A stretch of 64,000 bases of DNA from Devosia sp. SD17-2 (GTDB lineage: Bacteria; Pseudomonadota; Alphaproteobacteria; Rhizobiales; Devosiaceae). This document shows positions 46,087 through 54,033 of the stretch, in pieces. The position numbers and the translations under genes were made by a program. The notes beneath the pieces were generated by a model, which was not told where the DNA came from, ran no database searches, and saw only the letters and a list, made by a program, of their open reading frames with translations. Location of the stretch: assembly GCF_029201565.1 (NCBI RefSeq), contig NZ_CP104002.1:1629001-1693000 (forward strand). Reading direction: 5' to 3'. Within the stretch, counting starts at the first letter, position 1. Each line of letters starts with the position of its first letter.

Positions 46087-47130
46087 CTATACTTGGCCTT
46101 TGGGTATGACGATGACGTCACTTGGGTCCAGCTTGATGCTGACCATTGCGCCGGGCTCTGCCTGGTGGCGGGCCGTGGTGCGCATTACCAGGGGGCGCGG
46201 GAGCCCTGCGAGCTCCAGGCTCCATTCCTCGATCTCGCCCAGCAATTTACGCGAGAGGATCTTCGCCTCGACTCCGTCGCCGCCCATGCTGAGGGCGCGG
46301 GGCCGCACGAAGACATCCGCCGGTCCGGGCAGGGCAGGGGCCGAGATCCGGCCGAGCGGGGTTTCGAGCCACTCCCCGTGGCGCTGCGAGGGCAGGTGAT
46401 TGACCTGTGAGAAGAAGCCGGCCGCATAGGCGGTGTGGGGCGTGGCATAGATTTCTTCGCCAGTCCCGGCCTCAATGACTTCACCGCGGTGCATCAGTAC
46501 TACCTTGTCGCCGATCGCCAGTGCCTCTTCCGGGTCATGGGTCACGATAATGGCGGTGGTACCCAGCCCGCGCAGCAGGGATATGGTTTCGGCCCGGATA
46601 TCGTCGCGCAGCCCGCGGTCGAGATTGGAAAAGGGTTCGTCCATAAGGAGGATGCTGGGCCGGGGGGCGAGGGTGCGCGCCAGCGCAATGCGCTGCTGCT
46701 CGCCGCCCGACAGCATATGCGGATAGCGGTTGGCGAGCGGGCCAAGCCCCAGGCGGTCGATAATATCGTCAACCCGCGCGGCGGCCTCGCTCCGGCTGAG
46801 ATGTTTCAGGCCGAAGCCGATGTTCTGGCGCGCCGTCATATGCGGGAAGAGGGCATAGTCCTGTAGCATCAGCCCGACGCTGCGATGCTCGGGCTCGACG
46901 AAGATGCCGTCGCCGCACACCTGTTCTCCGCCGAGGACGACGCTGCCACCGTCGATATCCTCGATGCCGGCGATCACGCGCAGCAGGGTAGACTTCCCGC
47001 ACCCCGAATGGCCGACGAGACAGACAATCTCGGCCGCATCGATGTCGAGCGAAACCGCGTTGAGCGCGGCGACCTTGCCGAAGCGGCGCGACACATCGCG
47101 GATGGAAAGAATTGGCGTGAGCTGTTGCAT
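46087..47130 (-). CDS. Fe3+ ABC transporter ATP-binding protein (FbpC-like)
   Basis: A 347-residue ATPase energising the iron importer. Walker A GHSGCGKST, signature LSGGEQQRIALARTL, Walker B ILLMDEPFSNLD and the switch His in IIVTHDPEEALA are intact. The C-terminal 110 residues (GRISAPALPGPADVFVRP and later TTARHQAEPGAMVSIKLD) form the TOBE-type regulatory domain found in iron and sulfate importers. It is encoded upstream of the binding protein, separated by a 152-base regulatory region, so the two are probably controlled independently. A TTGACA hexamer at 47166-47161 may be its own -35 element. Confidence 0.94.
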   Translation of the reverse strand: MQQLTPILSIRDVSRRFGKVAALNAVSLDIDAAEIVCLVGHSGCGKSTLLRVIAGIEDIDGGSVVLGGEQVCGDGIFVEPEHRSVGLMLQDYALFPHMTARQNIGFGLKHLSRSEAAARVDDIIDRLGLGPLANRYPHMLSGGEQQRIALARTLAPRPSILLMDEPFSNLDRGLRDDIRAETISLLRGLGTTAIIVTHDPEEALAIGDKVVLMHRGEVIEAGTGEEIYATPHTAYAAGFFSQVNHLPSQRHGEWLETPLGRISAPALPGPADVFVRPRALSMGGDGVEAKILSRKLLGEIEEWSLELAGLPRPLVMRTTARHQAEPGAMVSIKLDPSDVIVIPKGQV

Positions 47131-47346
47131 GACGGAGTAGAGCCCCGCTTGTCCCTATTTTGTCAAGAAAGGCGATAGCCGCGCGCCCGTCCGAAGATCG
47201 GGGAGCGAGGCTCTGGCTGCGGCGGCGGGGCGACCCCAAATCTGCCCGTGAATATCTGGATAAACCAGACCAGGCGCCGCCTTCGCGGGCTTGTGTCGGG
47301 CCATTGCGTGTGCCCTCCTCGATGGGACGCCTGAGGGGGAGTTTTC

Positions 47347-48222
47347 GTGGAACGCGGAGTATTTTTGGCCCTGCTGGCCTATGCCTTCTGGGCCTTTGCC
47401 GACGCCTTGATCAAACAGCTTGGAAAGACGATCGGGGTGTTCGAGGTGGGCCTCGTGCTCACCAGTATCAGTCTTGGGACGGCGCTGGTGCTGAAGCCGC
47501 GCGAGGAGAAGGTGCGCGACGTCTTCCGCCTACGTCATCCCTGGCTCATGCAGGGGATCGCGACCCTACGCGTCATCTCCGGCGTGTCGCTCACCTATGC
47601 TTTCATGACGTTGCCATTGGCCGAAGCCTATTCGCTGGGCTTCCTCATTCCGGCAACCAGCACCATCCTCTCCGTGATCTCTCTCAAAGAAGATGTTCGG
47701 GCAGAGCGCTGGCTCTTCATCGCGATCAGTTTCGCCGGAGTTCTGTTGGTGGTGCGACCGGGGTTTGGCGAACTGCAATGGGGGCATCTGGCCATGGTCG
47801 CCTGCGTCGTCGCGCATGCCGCCTCCTCGACGCTCACCCGTTTCGTCTCCAGCAACGAGCGGAGGATCAGCCTTCTCATCGTGCCGCCGATTTATACTGT
47901 AGCCTTCAACCTGGTGATGGTTCTCATCCTCGGGTTCCAGGTGCCAAATCTCACCGAGGCTGCGCTGATGGTCGCCTGTGGTGTGTTCGGCGGCGTCGGC
48001 TCGGTGCTCTATATCAACGCCATCTCGACGGCCCCGGTCAGCCGGGTTGAGCCAATGAACTACAGCCAGATCGTCTGGGCGCTGGTGCTGGGCGCGTTCT
48101 TCTTCAACGAGATCCCCGACACGCTCGCGATCGTGGGCATGGTGGTTGTCGTGCTCGGGGGCATAGGCGCCATCTACGCCGACAATCTTAGAGCGCGATG
48201 GACCCGCATCCGGGCTGCGTAG
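47347..48222 (+). CDS. DMT family (EamA) transporter
   Basis: A 291-residue inner-membrane protein with about ten helices, composed of two EamA repeats; the second ends with the recognisable PVSRVEPMNYSQIVWALVLGAFFFNEIPD. Such proteins export amino acids, nucleotides or drugs; the substrate is unknown. The start is GTG 47347 behind GAGGGGGA. Transcribed alone, convergent with the sugar operon. Confidence 0.9.
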   Translation: MERGVFLALLAYAFWAFADALIKQLGKTIGVFEVGLVLTSISLGTALVLKPREEKVRDVFRLRHPWLMQGIATLRVISGVSLTYAFMTLPLAEAYSLGFLIPATSTILSVISLKEDVRAERWLFIAISFAGVLLVVRPGFGELQWGHLAMVACVVAHAASSTLTRFVSSNERRISLLIVPPIYTVAFNLVMVLILGFQVPNLTEAALMVACGVFGGVGSVLYINAISTAPVSRVEPMNYSQIVWALVLGAFFFNEIPDTLAIVGMVVVVLGGIGAIYADNLRARWTRIRAA

Positions 48223-48250
48223 GCGGGTCAGCCTGAACACGGCCCCCTCA

Positions 48251-48280
48251 AAAACAAAGATCCCCGCTCTCGCGGGGATC
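48251..48280 (-). terminator. intrinsic terminator of the leftward sugar operon
   Basis: A nine-bp perfect stem GATCCCCGC/GCGGGGATC with a four-base loop. Read on the minus strand it is followed by TTTGTTTTT, the proper orientation to end the operon whose last gene stops at 48307. Confidence 0.85.
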
Positions 48281-48306
48281 GTATCGTTCAACGCTGGAGC
48301 TCTTGA

Positions 48307-49212
48307 TTAGCCGAAATTGGCCAGATCCTGCACGCCGCGGTGGAAGCGGGCGAGCTTGGCGTAGAAATCTTCGAGAATGTAGCGGATGTCGATCGAGTCA
48401 TAGACCTTGATCGGACGGTTTTGGCCGTTGTGGATGTAGTGCATGTGCGGGCTGAACTCGGGCGCCGGACGCCACTCGTAGGTGCCGCCCATCGGGTTGA
48501 GGATCACCGACAGCGAGGGTGTGTCGCCGAGCGAACGGTGCTCGATCGGGCCCTGATGCACGCGAAGGTTCCAGTCGATCAGCTGATCGACGAGATATTT
48601 GCCGATCGGGCCCTTGTCCTCGCAGCGCTCCTGCAGCTCGGCATAGCTCACCGCCATCATGCGATAGACGGTGGACGGGATCTGCCAGACCTGAACGTTC
48701 GAGCGCATCACCACATTGGCGGCGGCAATGTCGTTCATCAGGTTGAATTCGCGACCGCCCGAGGGCCAGACGCCGCCACCGATCCAGACACAGATGACGT
48801 TCCGCTCGTTGAGCCGCGGCTCCATCAGGATGGCCGAGGCCATGTCGGTCAGCGGCCCAAGGAAAGCGACATAGAGCGGACGGTCGTCGTCCTTCATTGC
48901 CTCATCGATGATCAGCTGGGCGCCGGGCGAGGGCACGGCGGTCTGCTCATCCGGCAGGGCCTTCGGCGCGCCATTGGCGACCGGGATACGGCCTTCAAGG
49001 TCCATCAGCTTGAGCAGATGATCGATCTCGACGCGGCTGTCCTCCATCGAGGTCTTCGAGCGGTGATCGCCGAAATGGGCGGCGATGATGCCGTGGAAGT
49101 CGAAGGTCGGGGTCAGGAGCGCATGAACGATGGTGAACTGGTCGTCAGCTTCGTTCTTGGCGTCTGTATTGAGGATCAGACGGGCGCGCTTTTCGCGGGG
49201 TAGAGTGGTCAT
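48307..49212 (-). CDS. nucleoside-hydrolase-like protein
   Basis: A 301-residue relative of the inosine/uridine-preferring nucleoside hydrolase family, Ca2+ enzymes that cleave N-ribofuranosides. The metal-binding N-terminus reads ILNTDAKNEADDQF, where the canonical form is DxDxxxDD; the spacing differs but the ADD pair is kept. Other family-like parts are YVAFLGPLTDMASAIL and WIGGGVWPSGGREFNLMNDIAAANVV. As last gene of the split-transketolase operon (ATGA overlap with the isomerase gene), it may act on a pentofuranoside rather than a nucleoside; this is inference. Confidence 0.82.
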   Translation of the reverse strand: MTTLPREKRARLILNTDAKNEADDQFTIVHALLTPTFDFHGIIAAHFGDHRSKTSMEDSRVEIDHLLKLMDLEGRIPVANGAPKALPDEQTAVPSPGAQLIIDEAMKDDDRPLYVAFLGPLTDMASAILMEPRLNERNVICVWIGGGVWPSGGREFNLMNDIAAANVVMRSNVQVWQIPSTVYRMMAVSYAELQERCEDKGPIGKYLVDQLIDWNLRVHQGPIEHRSLGDTPSLSVILNPMGGTYEWRPAPEFSPHMHYIHNGQNRPIKVYDSIDIRYILEDFYAKLARFHRGVQDLANFG

Positions 49213-50201
49213 TCCTGCTCTCCGAGTGCGCCGAAGAGGGCCTTCTGCGCGATTTTCATGGCGCCGATGGCGTCGTGGCGGCTCTGGGCTTCCTGCAGAG
49301 CGTCGAAGTCCAGGCGATCAAGACCCTTGGCTGCGGCCTTGAGGAAATCGATGGCGTGGGTCGCGGTGGCGACACTGTCCTCGCGGAACGGGAACTGATC
49401 CAGCTGCCAGACGCCTTCCCACTTGTTCTTCTTGAGCACGTAGAAGAACTCGAAGAGTTCGAGCGGATGGAGGCTCCCGGCGACGAGATCGTCGTCCCAG
49501 GCGCGATAATTGTCGTTCACGTCCATCCCGAAGAGGCGGCCATGGTCGATGGCGAGCTGGGCCGAGTCGGCAGCAGATTCACCGCCCATGATGGCGTGGC
49601 CGAAGTCGAGCAGGATGCCGACGTTCGGCAGGCCGATCTTCTCGATGCCCAGAATGGTGCGGGCAACCGAACCAAAGCTCATGCGCACGCGGGGTTCGCG
49701 CGGCTTGTATTCGATGACGAATTTGAGGTCCGGATTCTCGGAGGCGAGCTGGCCGACGCCGTCGAGCGAACGCTGCCACTGGGTCGAATAATCGACCTGG
49801 AAGGGGTAGTCCCAGCCGTCCTGACCGGGCCACAGCTTGACGTAGTCAGCCTTGTGGAAGCGGACGACGTCGCAGGCGGCAGTGATCAGCTCATGCGCCT
49901 TGCGGCGGATGCCGGCGTCGGGGTTGGTGAAGGCGCCCTTGACGAAGTCGCGGGTGTAGATTTCCGGCGTGATGCCGATGACCGAGAGATTATTGCGATC
50001 GAGCACTGCCTTGATCTGGGCGTCCGAGAACTCGCCACCAAAATAGGGCCAGTTCAGATCGACGACCGAAAGGTCCTTCACCTGGCCGGCAATGTCGATG
50101 GCCTCGATGATGTTGCGCGGCAGGCCGTAGCCGTCGGTGGCATAGCGGTCAAGATAGGTGGCAAAGTGCCAGATACCGGCGCCGAAGCGGGGTGTGGTCA
50201 T
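49209..50201 (-). CDS. TIM-barrel sugar isomerase, candidate D-apiose isomerase
   Basis: A 330-residue protein of the sugar phosphate isomerase/epimerase (xylose-isomerase-like TIM barrel) superfamily. Likely metal ligands are the Glu in FVIEYKPREPR, the Asp in GILLDFGHA and the Asp in GMDVNDNYRAWDDD. Starts ATGACCAC at 50201, overlapping the kinase stop as ATGA, and overlaps the next gene the same way. Next to an FGGY kinase and a split transketolase it fits the ApsI step, D-apiose to D-apulose, of the known apiose transketolase pathway. Alternatives are isomerases of other pentoses or branched sugars. Confidence 0.8.
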   Translation of the reverse strand: MTTPRFGAGIWHFATYLDRYATDGYGLPRNIIEAIDIAGQVKDLSVVDLNWPYFGGEFSDAQIKAVLDRNNLSVIGITPEIYTRDFVKGAFTNPDAGIRRKAHELITAACDVVRFHKADYVKLWPGQDGWDYPFQVDYSTQWQRSLDGVGQLASENPDLKFVIEYKPREPRVRMSFGSVARTILGIEKIGLPNVGILLDFGHAIMGGESAADSAQLAIDHGRLFGMDVNDNYRAWDDDLVAGSLHPLELFEFFYVLKKNKWEGVWQLDQFPFREDSVATATHAIDFLKAAAKGLDRLDFDALQEAQSRHDAIGAMKIAQKALFGALGEQE

Positions 50202-51700
50202 AGGGTTCCTCCGGAATTCTGTAGATCGTGTCGGCCTGCTGCCAGCGTCTGCTGCATTGCGGACTGCCAGCGTTGGCGATGTGTAATGCGCTTATCGTCG
50301 TCCATCGCCGGGGAGAAGTGCCTGGCAGCGGGAACGCCGGGCATGGAAATGCCAAGAGACGAGAAGGCGAGGGCGGCGGCGCCCAGCGCGCTGACTTCGG
50401 GCGCGGCGGCGACGGCAACCGGGCGGCCCAGAATGTCGGACTGGAACTGCATCAAGAGACCATTGCGCGAAGCCCCGCCATCGGCGCGCAACTGGCCGAG
50501 CGCCTCGCCCATATCGGCTTCCATGGCCGAATAGACGTCCGACACCTGAAAGGCGATGGCTTCGAGCGCGGCCCGTGCCAGATGCGCCGGCTTTGTACCG
50601 AGGGAGAGGCCGGTGATGGTGCCGCGTGCATCGGATCGCCAATAGGGCGCGCCAAGACCCACGAGTGCCGGCACAAATGCCACGCCATTGCTGTCGTCAA
50701 CGGTTTCGGCCAGTGCCGACAGTGCAGCCGCGTCGGCGAGGCCGAGCAGTTCAGCGGCAAAGGCGGCGGTCTGCCCGGAAACCGAAATATTGCCCTCGAG
50801 CGCGTGGAACACCGTGCCGCCCTGGCTCCAGGCGATGGTGCTGGAAATGCCATGGCTGGAGCGGACGCGGCCTGGCGTCAGCGCCATAAGCGAGGTGCCA
50901 GTGCCATAGGTGGCCTTCACGGTGCCGGGCGCGCGCACGCCATGACCGAAGAGGGCAGCGTGGGAATCGCCAATCATGGCGAGGATGGGCGTTCCGGCGG
51001 GCAGGGCGGTTGCGCCCTCTGCCGTGTCGCCAAAGCGCGTATCGGAGAATTTGACCTCAGCGAGCATGGACTGCGGCACGCCGAAGAGGGCACAGAGCTC
51101 AGCGTCCCAGCTGAGCGTGTCGGTGTTGAAAAGCTGCGTGCGCGAGGCGTTGGAATGGTCGGTGGCATGCACAGCGCCGCCGGTGAGCGACCACAAGAGC
51201 CAGCTGTCCACCGTGCCAACTCGAAGCTTGCCCTCTTCAGCGCGAGCCCGCGCGCCGGGAGTATTGTCGAGCAGCCAGGCGATCTTGGCGGCCGGGAAAA
51301 GCGGGTCGAGCGCGAGGCCGGTTTTGGCTTCGATCGCCTCCGCATGCCCGGCGTCGCGAAGGGCATCACACTTCGGGGCCGACCGACGGCACTGCCAGAT
51401 GATGCAGGGGCCGATCGGTTCTCCGGTAGCTGTATCCCAGACGACGATAGACTCCCGCTGATTGGAAATGCCGATGCCGACGATCTCGGCATGACCCGCC
51501 TCAGCGACCACCGCAGCGATAACAGTCTTGACCCCATCCACCAGCGCCGTTGCCGATTGCTCGGCCCAGCTGGGGTGTGGATAGGTGACGATGTTGGGCA
51601 CCGACGCCTGGAGATGGACGGTGCCGGCAGCATCGACCAGCAGTGCCTTGGTGTTGGTGGTGCCCTGGTCGATGGCGAGGATGAGGCCGGATGCGGTCAT
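50198..51700 (-). CDS. FGGY family carbohydrate kinase, candidate apulose kinase
   Basis: A 500-residue sugar kinase. The N-terminal phosphate-binding motif LAIDQGTTNTKALLVD and the C-terminal FGGY signature region ADGGASRNGLLMQFQSDILG are present, along with GDSHAALFGHG and ATYGTGTSLM. The sequence is close to glycerol kinases, but the operon has no glycerol genes. Between an isomerase and a two-subunit transketolase it fits ApsK, which phosphorylates D-apulose at C4. Overlaps both neighbours by four bases (ATGA), so translation is coupled. Confidence 0.85.
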   Translation of the reverse strand: MTASGLILAIDQGTTNTKALLVDAAGTVHLQASVPNIVTYPHPSWAEQSATALVDGVKTVIAAVVAEAGHAEIVGIGISNQRESIVVWDTATGEPIGPCIIWQCRRSAPKCDALRDAGHAEAIEAKTGLALDPLFPAAKIAWLLDNTPGARARAEEGKLRVGTVDSWLLWSLTGGAVHATDHSNASRTQLFNTDTLSWDAELCALFGVPQSMLAEVKFSDTRFGDTAEGATALPAGTPILAMIGDSHAALFGHGVRAPGTVKATYGTGTSLMALTPGRVRSSHGISSTIAWSQGGTVFHALEGNISVSGQTAAFAAELLGLADAAALSALAETVDDSNGVAFVPALVGLGAPYWRSDARGTITGLSLGTKPAHLARAALEAIAFQVSDVYSAMEADMGEALGQLRADGGASRNGLLMQFQSDILGRPVAVAAAPEVSALGAAALAFSSLGISMPGVPAARHFSPAMDDDKRITHRQRWQSAMQQTLAAGRHDLQNSGGTL

Positions 51701-52656
51701 TTCTTGCGGGCGATGGTCTGGCGGACGGCGTCGGCGATGCCGGCTTCATTGAGCCCGAAATTGTCGAACAGCCATTCGGCCGAGCCTGTCGGCACAAAGC
51801 CGGGGAAGCCGAGGATGCGCATGGGCACGGGATTGGTGGTGCTCACCACCTCGGCCACGGCGCCGCCGAGCCCGCCGCGCACGGAATGCTCTTCCACGGT
51901 CACGATGGCGCCGGTGTCGATGGCGGCGGCGATCGCCTCTTCATCGAGCGGGTTGACCGTCGACATGTTGACGACGCGCACCGAAATGCTTTCGCTGGTG
52001 AGGGCCTTTGCCGCAGCAACAGCGCGATGGACGGTTGTGCCGTTGGCGATGATGGTGGCGTCGGAACCCTCAACAAGGGTCTCGGATTTGCCGATCTGGA
52101 ATTTTGCCCCGGCGGGACGCTCCAGTGCCGGCACGGCCATGCGGCTGACGCGGACGAACACCGGGCCGTCATAGGCCGCGGCCGCCTTGATCGCCTCGGC
52201 CGTCTCCCAGGGGTCGGCCGGCACGATCAGCTTCAGATTGTTGAAGAGGCGCAGCCAGGCCAGGTCTTCGATGGAGTGGTGGGTCGGGCCAAGCTCGCCA
52301 TAGGCGACGCCGCTCGACTGGCCGATCAGCTTCACATTGACATTGGAATAGGCGATGTCCGCCTTCACCTGCTCCAGCGCGCGACCGGTGATGAAGCACG
52401 AGGCCGCGGAAACGAACGGGATTTTCCCGCCGTTGGCAAGACCGGCGCCGACGGCCACCAGCGTCTGTTCGGCAATGCCGACATTGACCATGCGCTCGGG
52501 GAATTTCGTGCGGAAGCCGCCGAGTTTGGACGAGCCGACGCTGTCGCTGACCACGGTCACGATGCGCGGATCGGCTGCGGCAAGGGCCTCGATGGTCGAG
52601 GCAAAACTGTCGCGGCAGTCAAAAAGACCGGCTTTTGCAGGGGCTGCAGCGCTCAT
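51697..52656 (-). CDS. transketolase C-terminal subunit
   Basis: A 319-residue protein with the pyrimidine-binding (Pyr) and C-terminal transketolase domains: TVVSDSVGSSKLGGF, VGIAEQTLVAVGAGLA with the Glu that activates thiamine diphosphate, SSGVAYGELGPTHHSIEDLAWL and VEEHSVRGGLGGAVAEVV. The other half of the enzyme is the adjacent upstream gene, overlapping by one base (TGATG). Split transketolases serve sugar-specific routes, including apulose 4-phosphate transketolase (ApsTb-type), which yields dihydroxyacetone phosphate and xylulose 5-phosphate. Substrate assignment is inference. Confidence 0.9.
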   Translation of the reverse strand: MSAAAPAKAGLFDCRDSFASTIEALAAADPRIVTVVSDSVGSSKLGGFRTKFPERMVNVGIAEQTLVAVGAGLANGGKIPFVSAASCFITGRALEQVKADIAYSNVNVKLIGQSSGVAYGELGPTHHSIEDLAWLRLFNNLKLIVPADPWETAEAIKAAAAYDGPVFVRVSRMAVPALERPAGAKFQIGKSETLVEGSDATIIANGTTVHRAVAAAKALTSESISVRVVNMSTVNPLDEEAIAAAIDTGAIVTVEEHSVRGGLGGAVAEVVSTTNPVPMRILGFPGFVPTGSAEWLFDNFGLNEAGIADAVRQTIARKK

Positions 52657-53495
52657 CAGACCAATTCCGCCATGGCTTGTTCAAACTGTTCCTGGTTGGG
52701 CACGCCATGATGCCAAGAGACATTATCGTGCATGAAACTGACGCCCTTGCCCTTGAATGTATTGGCAATGACGCAGAGCGGCTTGCCGCGTCCCCTAGGA
52801 GAGGCCGAGAGAACATCGAGCAGCTGGCCGTGATCATGGCCGTCGACCACTTCCACATGCCAGCCGAAGGCGCGCCACTTGTCATCCAGCGGATCGAGCG
52901 AAGCGGTGTCCTCGGTGCGTGCACCCTGCTGCAGGCGATTGCGGTCGATGATCAGGGTGAGGTTCTCGAGCTTGCGGTGCGCGGCGGTCAGCGCCGATTC
53001 CCAATTGCTGCCTTCCTGGAGTTCGCCGTCGCCGGTGAGCGCAAAGGTGCGGAAATCGGCATTGTCGAGCTGACCGGCAATGGCAATGCCCGTCGCGACC
53101 GGCAGGCCGTGGCCGAGCGGGCCGGTATTGGTCTCGACCCCCGGCAGATAATTGCGATTGGGGTGGCCGTTCAGCATGGAGAGCGGCTTCATGTAGGTGT
53201 TGAGGTCGGCCTCGGGAAAGAAGCCTGCACGGGCCAGAACGGAATAGAAAGCGCCGGTGCAATGGCCCTTGCTCATCACGAAACGGTCGCGGGCGGGGTC
53301 GCGTGGATTTGCCGGATCATGGCGCAGCACGCCGAAATAGAGCGTCGCCAAAATGTCGGCCGCGCTGAAATCCCCCCCTGGGTGACCTTGCCTGGCCTCA
53401 TACACCATCTGGAAACTGCGGCGGCGAATCCACAGCGCCTGGGTGGCGATGTCGGCGACGCGGTCGATTTTCAGGGGTGTTGCTGGCGATGACAC
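52656..53495 (-). CDS. transketolase N-terminal (thiamine diphosphate) subunit
   Basis: A 280-residue protein equal to the first third of transketolase. GHPGGDFSAADILATLYFG, SKGHCTGAFYSVLA, GPLGHGLPVATGIAIA and the cofactor motif TGDGELQEGSNWESAL...IIDRNRLQQ are intact. First gene of the five-gene leftward operon. I place the start at GTG 53495, with GGAG upstream; a frame reaching 53603 has no ribosome-binding site. Together with the next gene it forms a two-chain transketolase, candidate ApsTa-type. Confidence 0.9.
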   Translation of the reverse strand: MSSPATPLKIDRVADIATQALWIRRRSFQMVYEARQGHPGGDFSAADILATLYFGVLRHDPANPRDPARDRFVMSKGHCTGAFYSVLARAGFFPEADLNTYMKPLSMLNGHPNRNYLPGVETNTGPLGHGLPVATGIAIAGQLDNADFRTFALTGDGELQEGSNWESALTAAHRKLENLTLIIDRNRLQQGARTEDTASLDPLDDKWRAFGWHVEVVDGHDHGQLLDVLSASPRGRGKPLCVIANTFKGKGVSFMHDNVSWHHGVPNQEQFEQAMAELV

Positions 53496-53806
53496 TTTTG
53501 TCTCCGGCGGACGACATGGGCGCTTGACCGATGTCTGGGGGCGGGGCTGATCATGCCAGAGCGAGCCAGGCTGATCGACAGGATGGTGCGGCGTTACTGT
53601 CACGCTGCGTCCTGATGATTGCTAACCTGCGATTTTCATTCGCGCAATGCTGAAATGTTTGGATTCTTGCGTTTTTTCTCGGTCTTGGTTCGAAGTGGCA
53701 GGTTTGATTATGCTGGCGTCGTGCATTGTGGGCCTGAAGTGCCCGTAAACTGGCGTTTATGGCCTAGTAGATTCTTTCGACCTGTCATTTTCTGCGGAAC
53801 AGGCCA

Positions 53807-53835
53807 TTGACACTCTCGTTATCCGACCATATCCG
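53807..53835 (+). promoter_or_regulatory. predicted promoter of the ABC importer operon
   Basis: TTGACA (53807-53812), a 17-base spacer and TATCCG (53830-53835). The -35 matches the sigma-70 consensus exactly; the -10 is weak, as expected for a regulated promoter. Confidence 0.5.
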
Positions 53836-53841
53836 TAATTA

Positions 53842-53872
53842 ATCGCAAAAAAATAACAAACTAAATTGCGAT
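53842..53872. repeat. inverted repeat, candidate operator
   Basis: ATCGCAA (53842-53848) and TTGCGAT (53866-53872) are perfect inverted heptamers separated by 17 A-rich bases, right at the predicted transcription start. Centre-to-centre distance is 24 bases, a bit more than two helical turns. A dimeric repressor site is possible. Confidence 0.45.
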
Positions 53873-54033
53873 GCGCTGTGCGGGTATGCGCCAGTGGCGG
53901 GTGGATTCACGGTTGACCGGACATGGGCGGCGCCAGGCGGCTGTTGCCGGATGTTCGTGTGGGTTGGCTTGTCATCAAAGTGCCTGCTTTGCTGGACGAC
54001 GCCAGTCACGCGTCGCCGGTGTGGAGGAAAGAT

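Larger units (their letters stand above)
53496..54033. promoter_or_regulatory. 538-base divergent control region of the two sugar operons
   Basis: No convincing gene. It lies between the start of the split-transketolase operon (left) and the ABC importer operon (right), is more AT-rich than its surroundings around 53600-53870, and holds a near-consensus promoter and an inverted repeat (separate entries). A long untranslated leader of about 190 bases would precede the binding-protein gene. No regulator gene is adjacent. Confidence 0.6.

Noticed and set aside
50228..52174. A 648-codon plus-strand frame opposite the kinase and transketolase genes
   Set aside because: Spans several minus-strand genes with intact motifs and coupled overlaps; not credible as a gene.
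53619..53810. A 63-codon plus-strand frame in the divergent control region
   Set aside because: Its only start signal is weak, it has no recognisable motif and it overlaps the promoter elements; the region looks regulatory.
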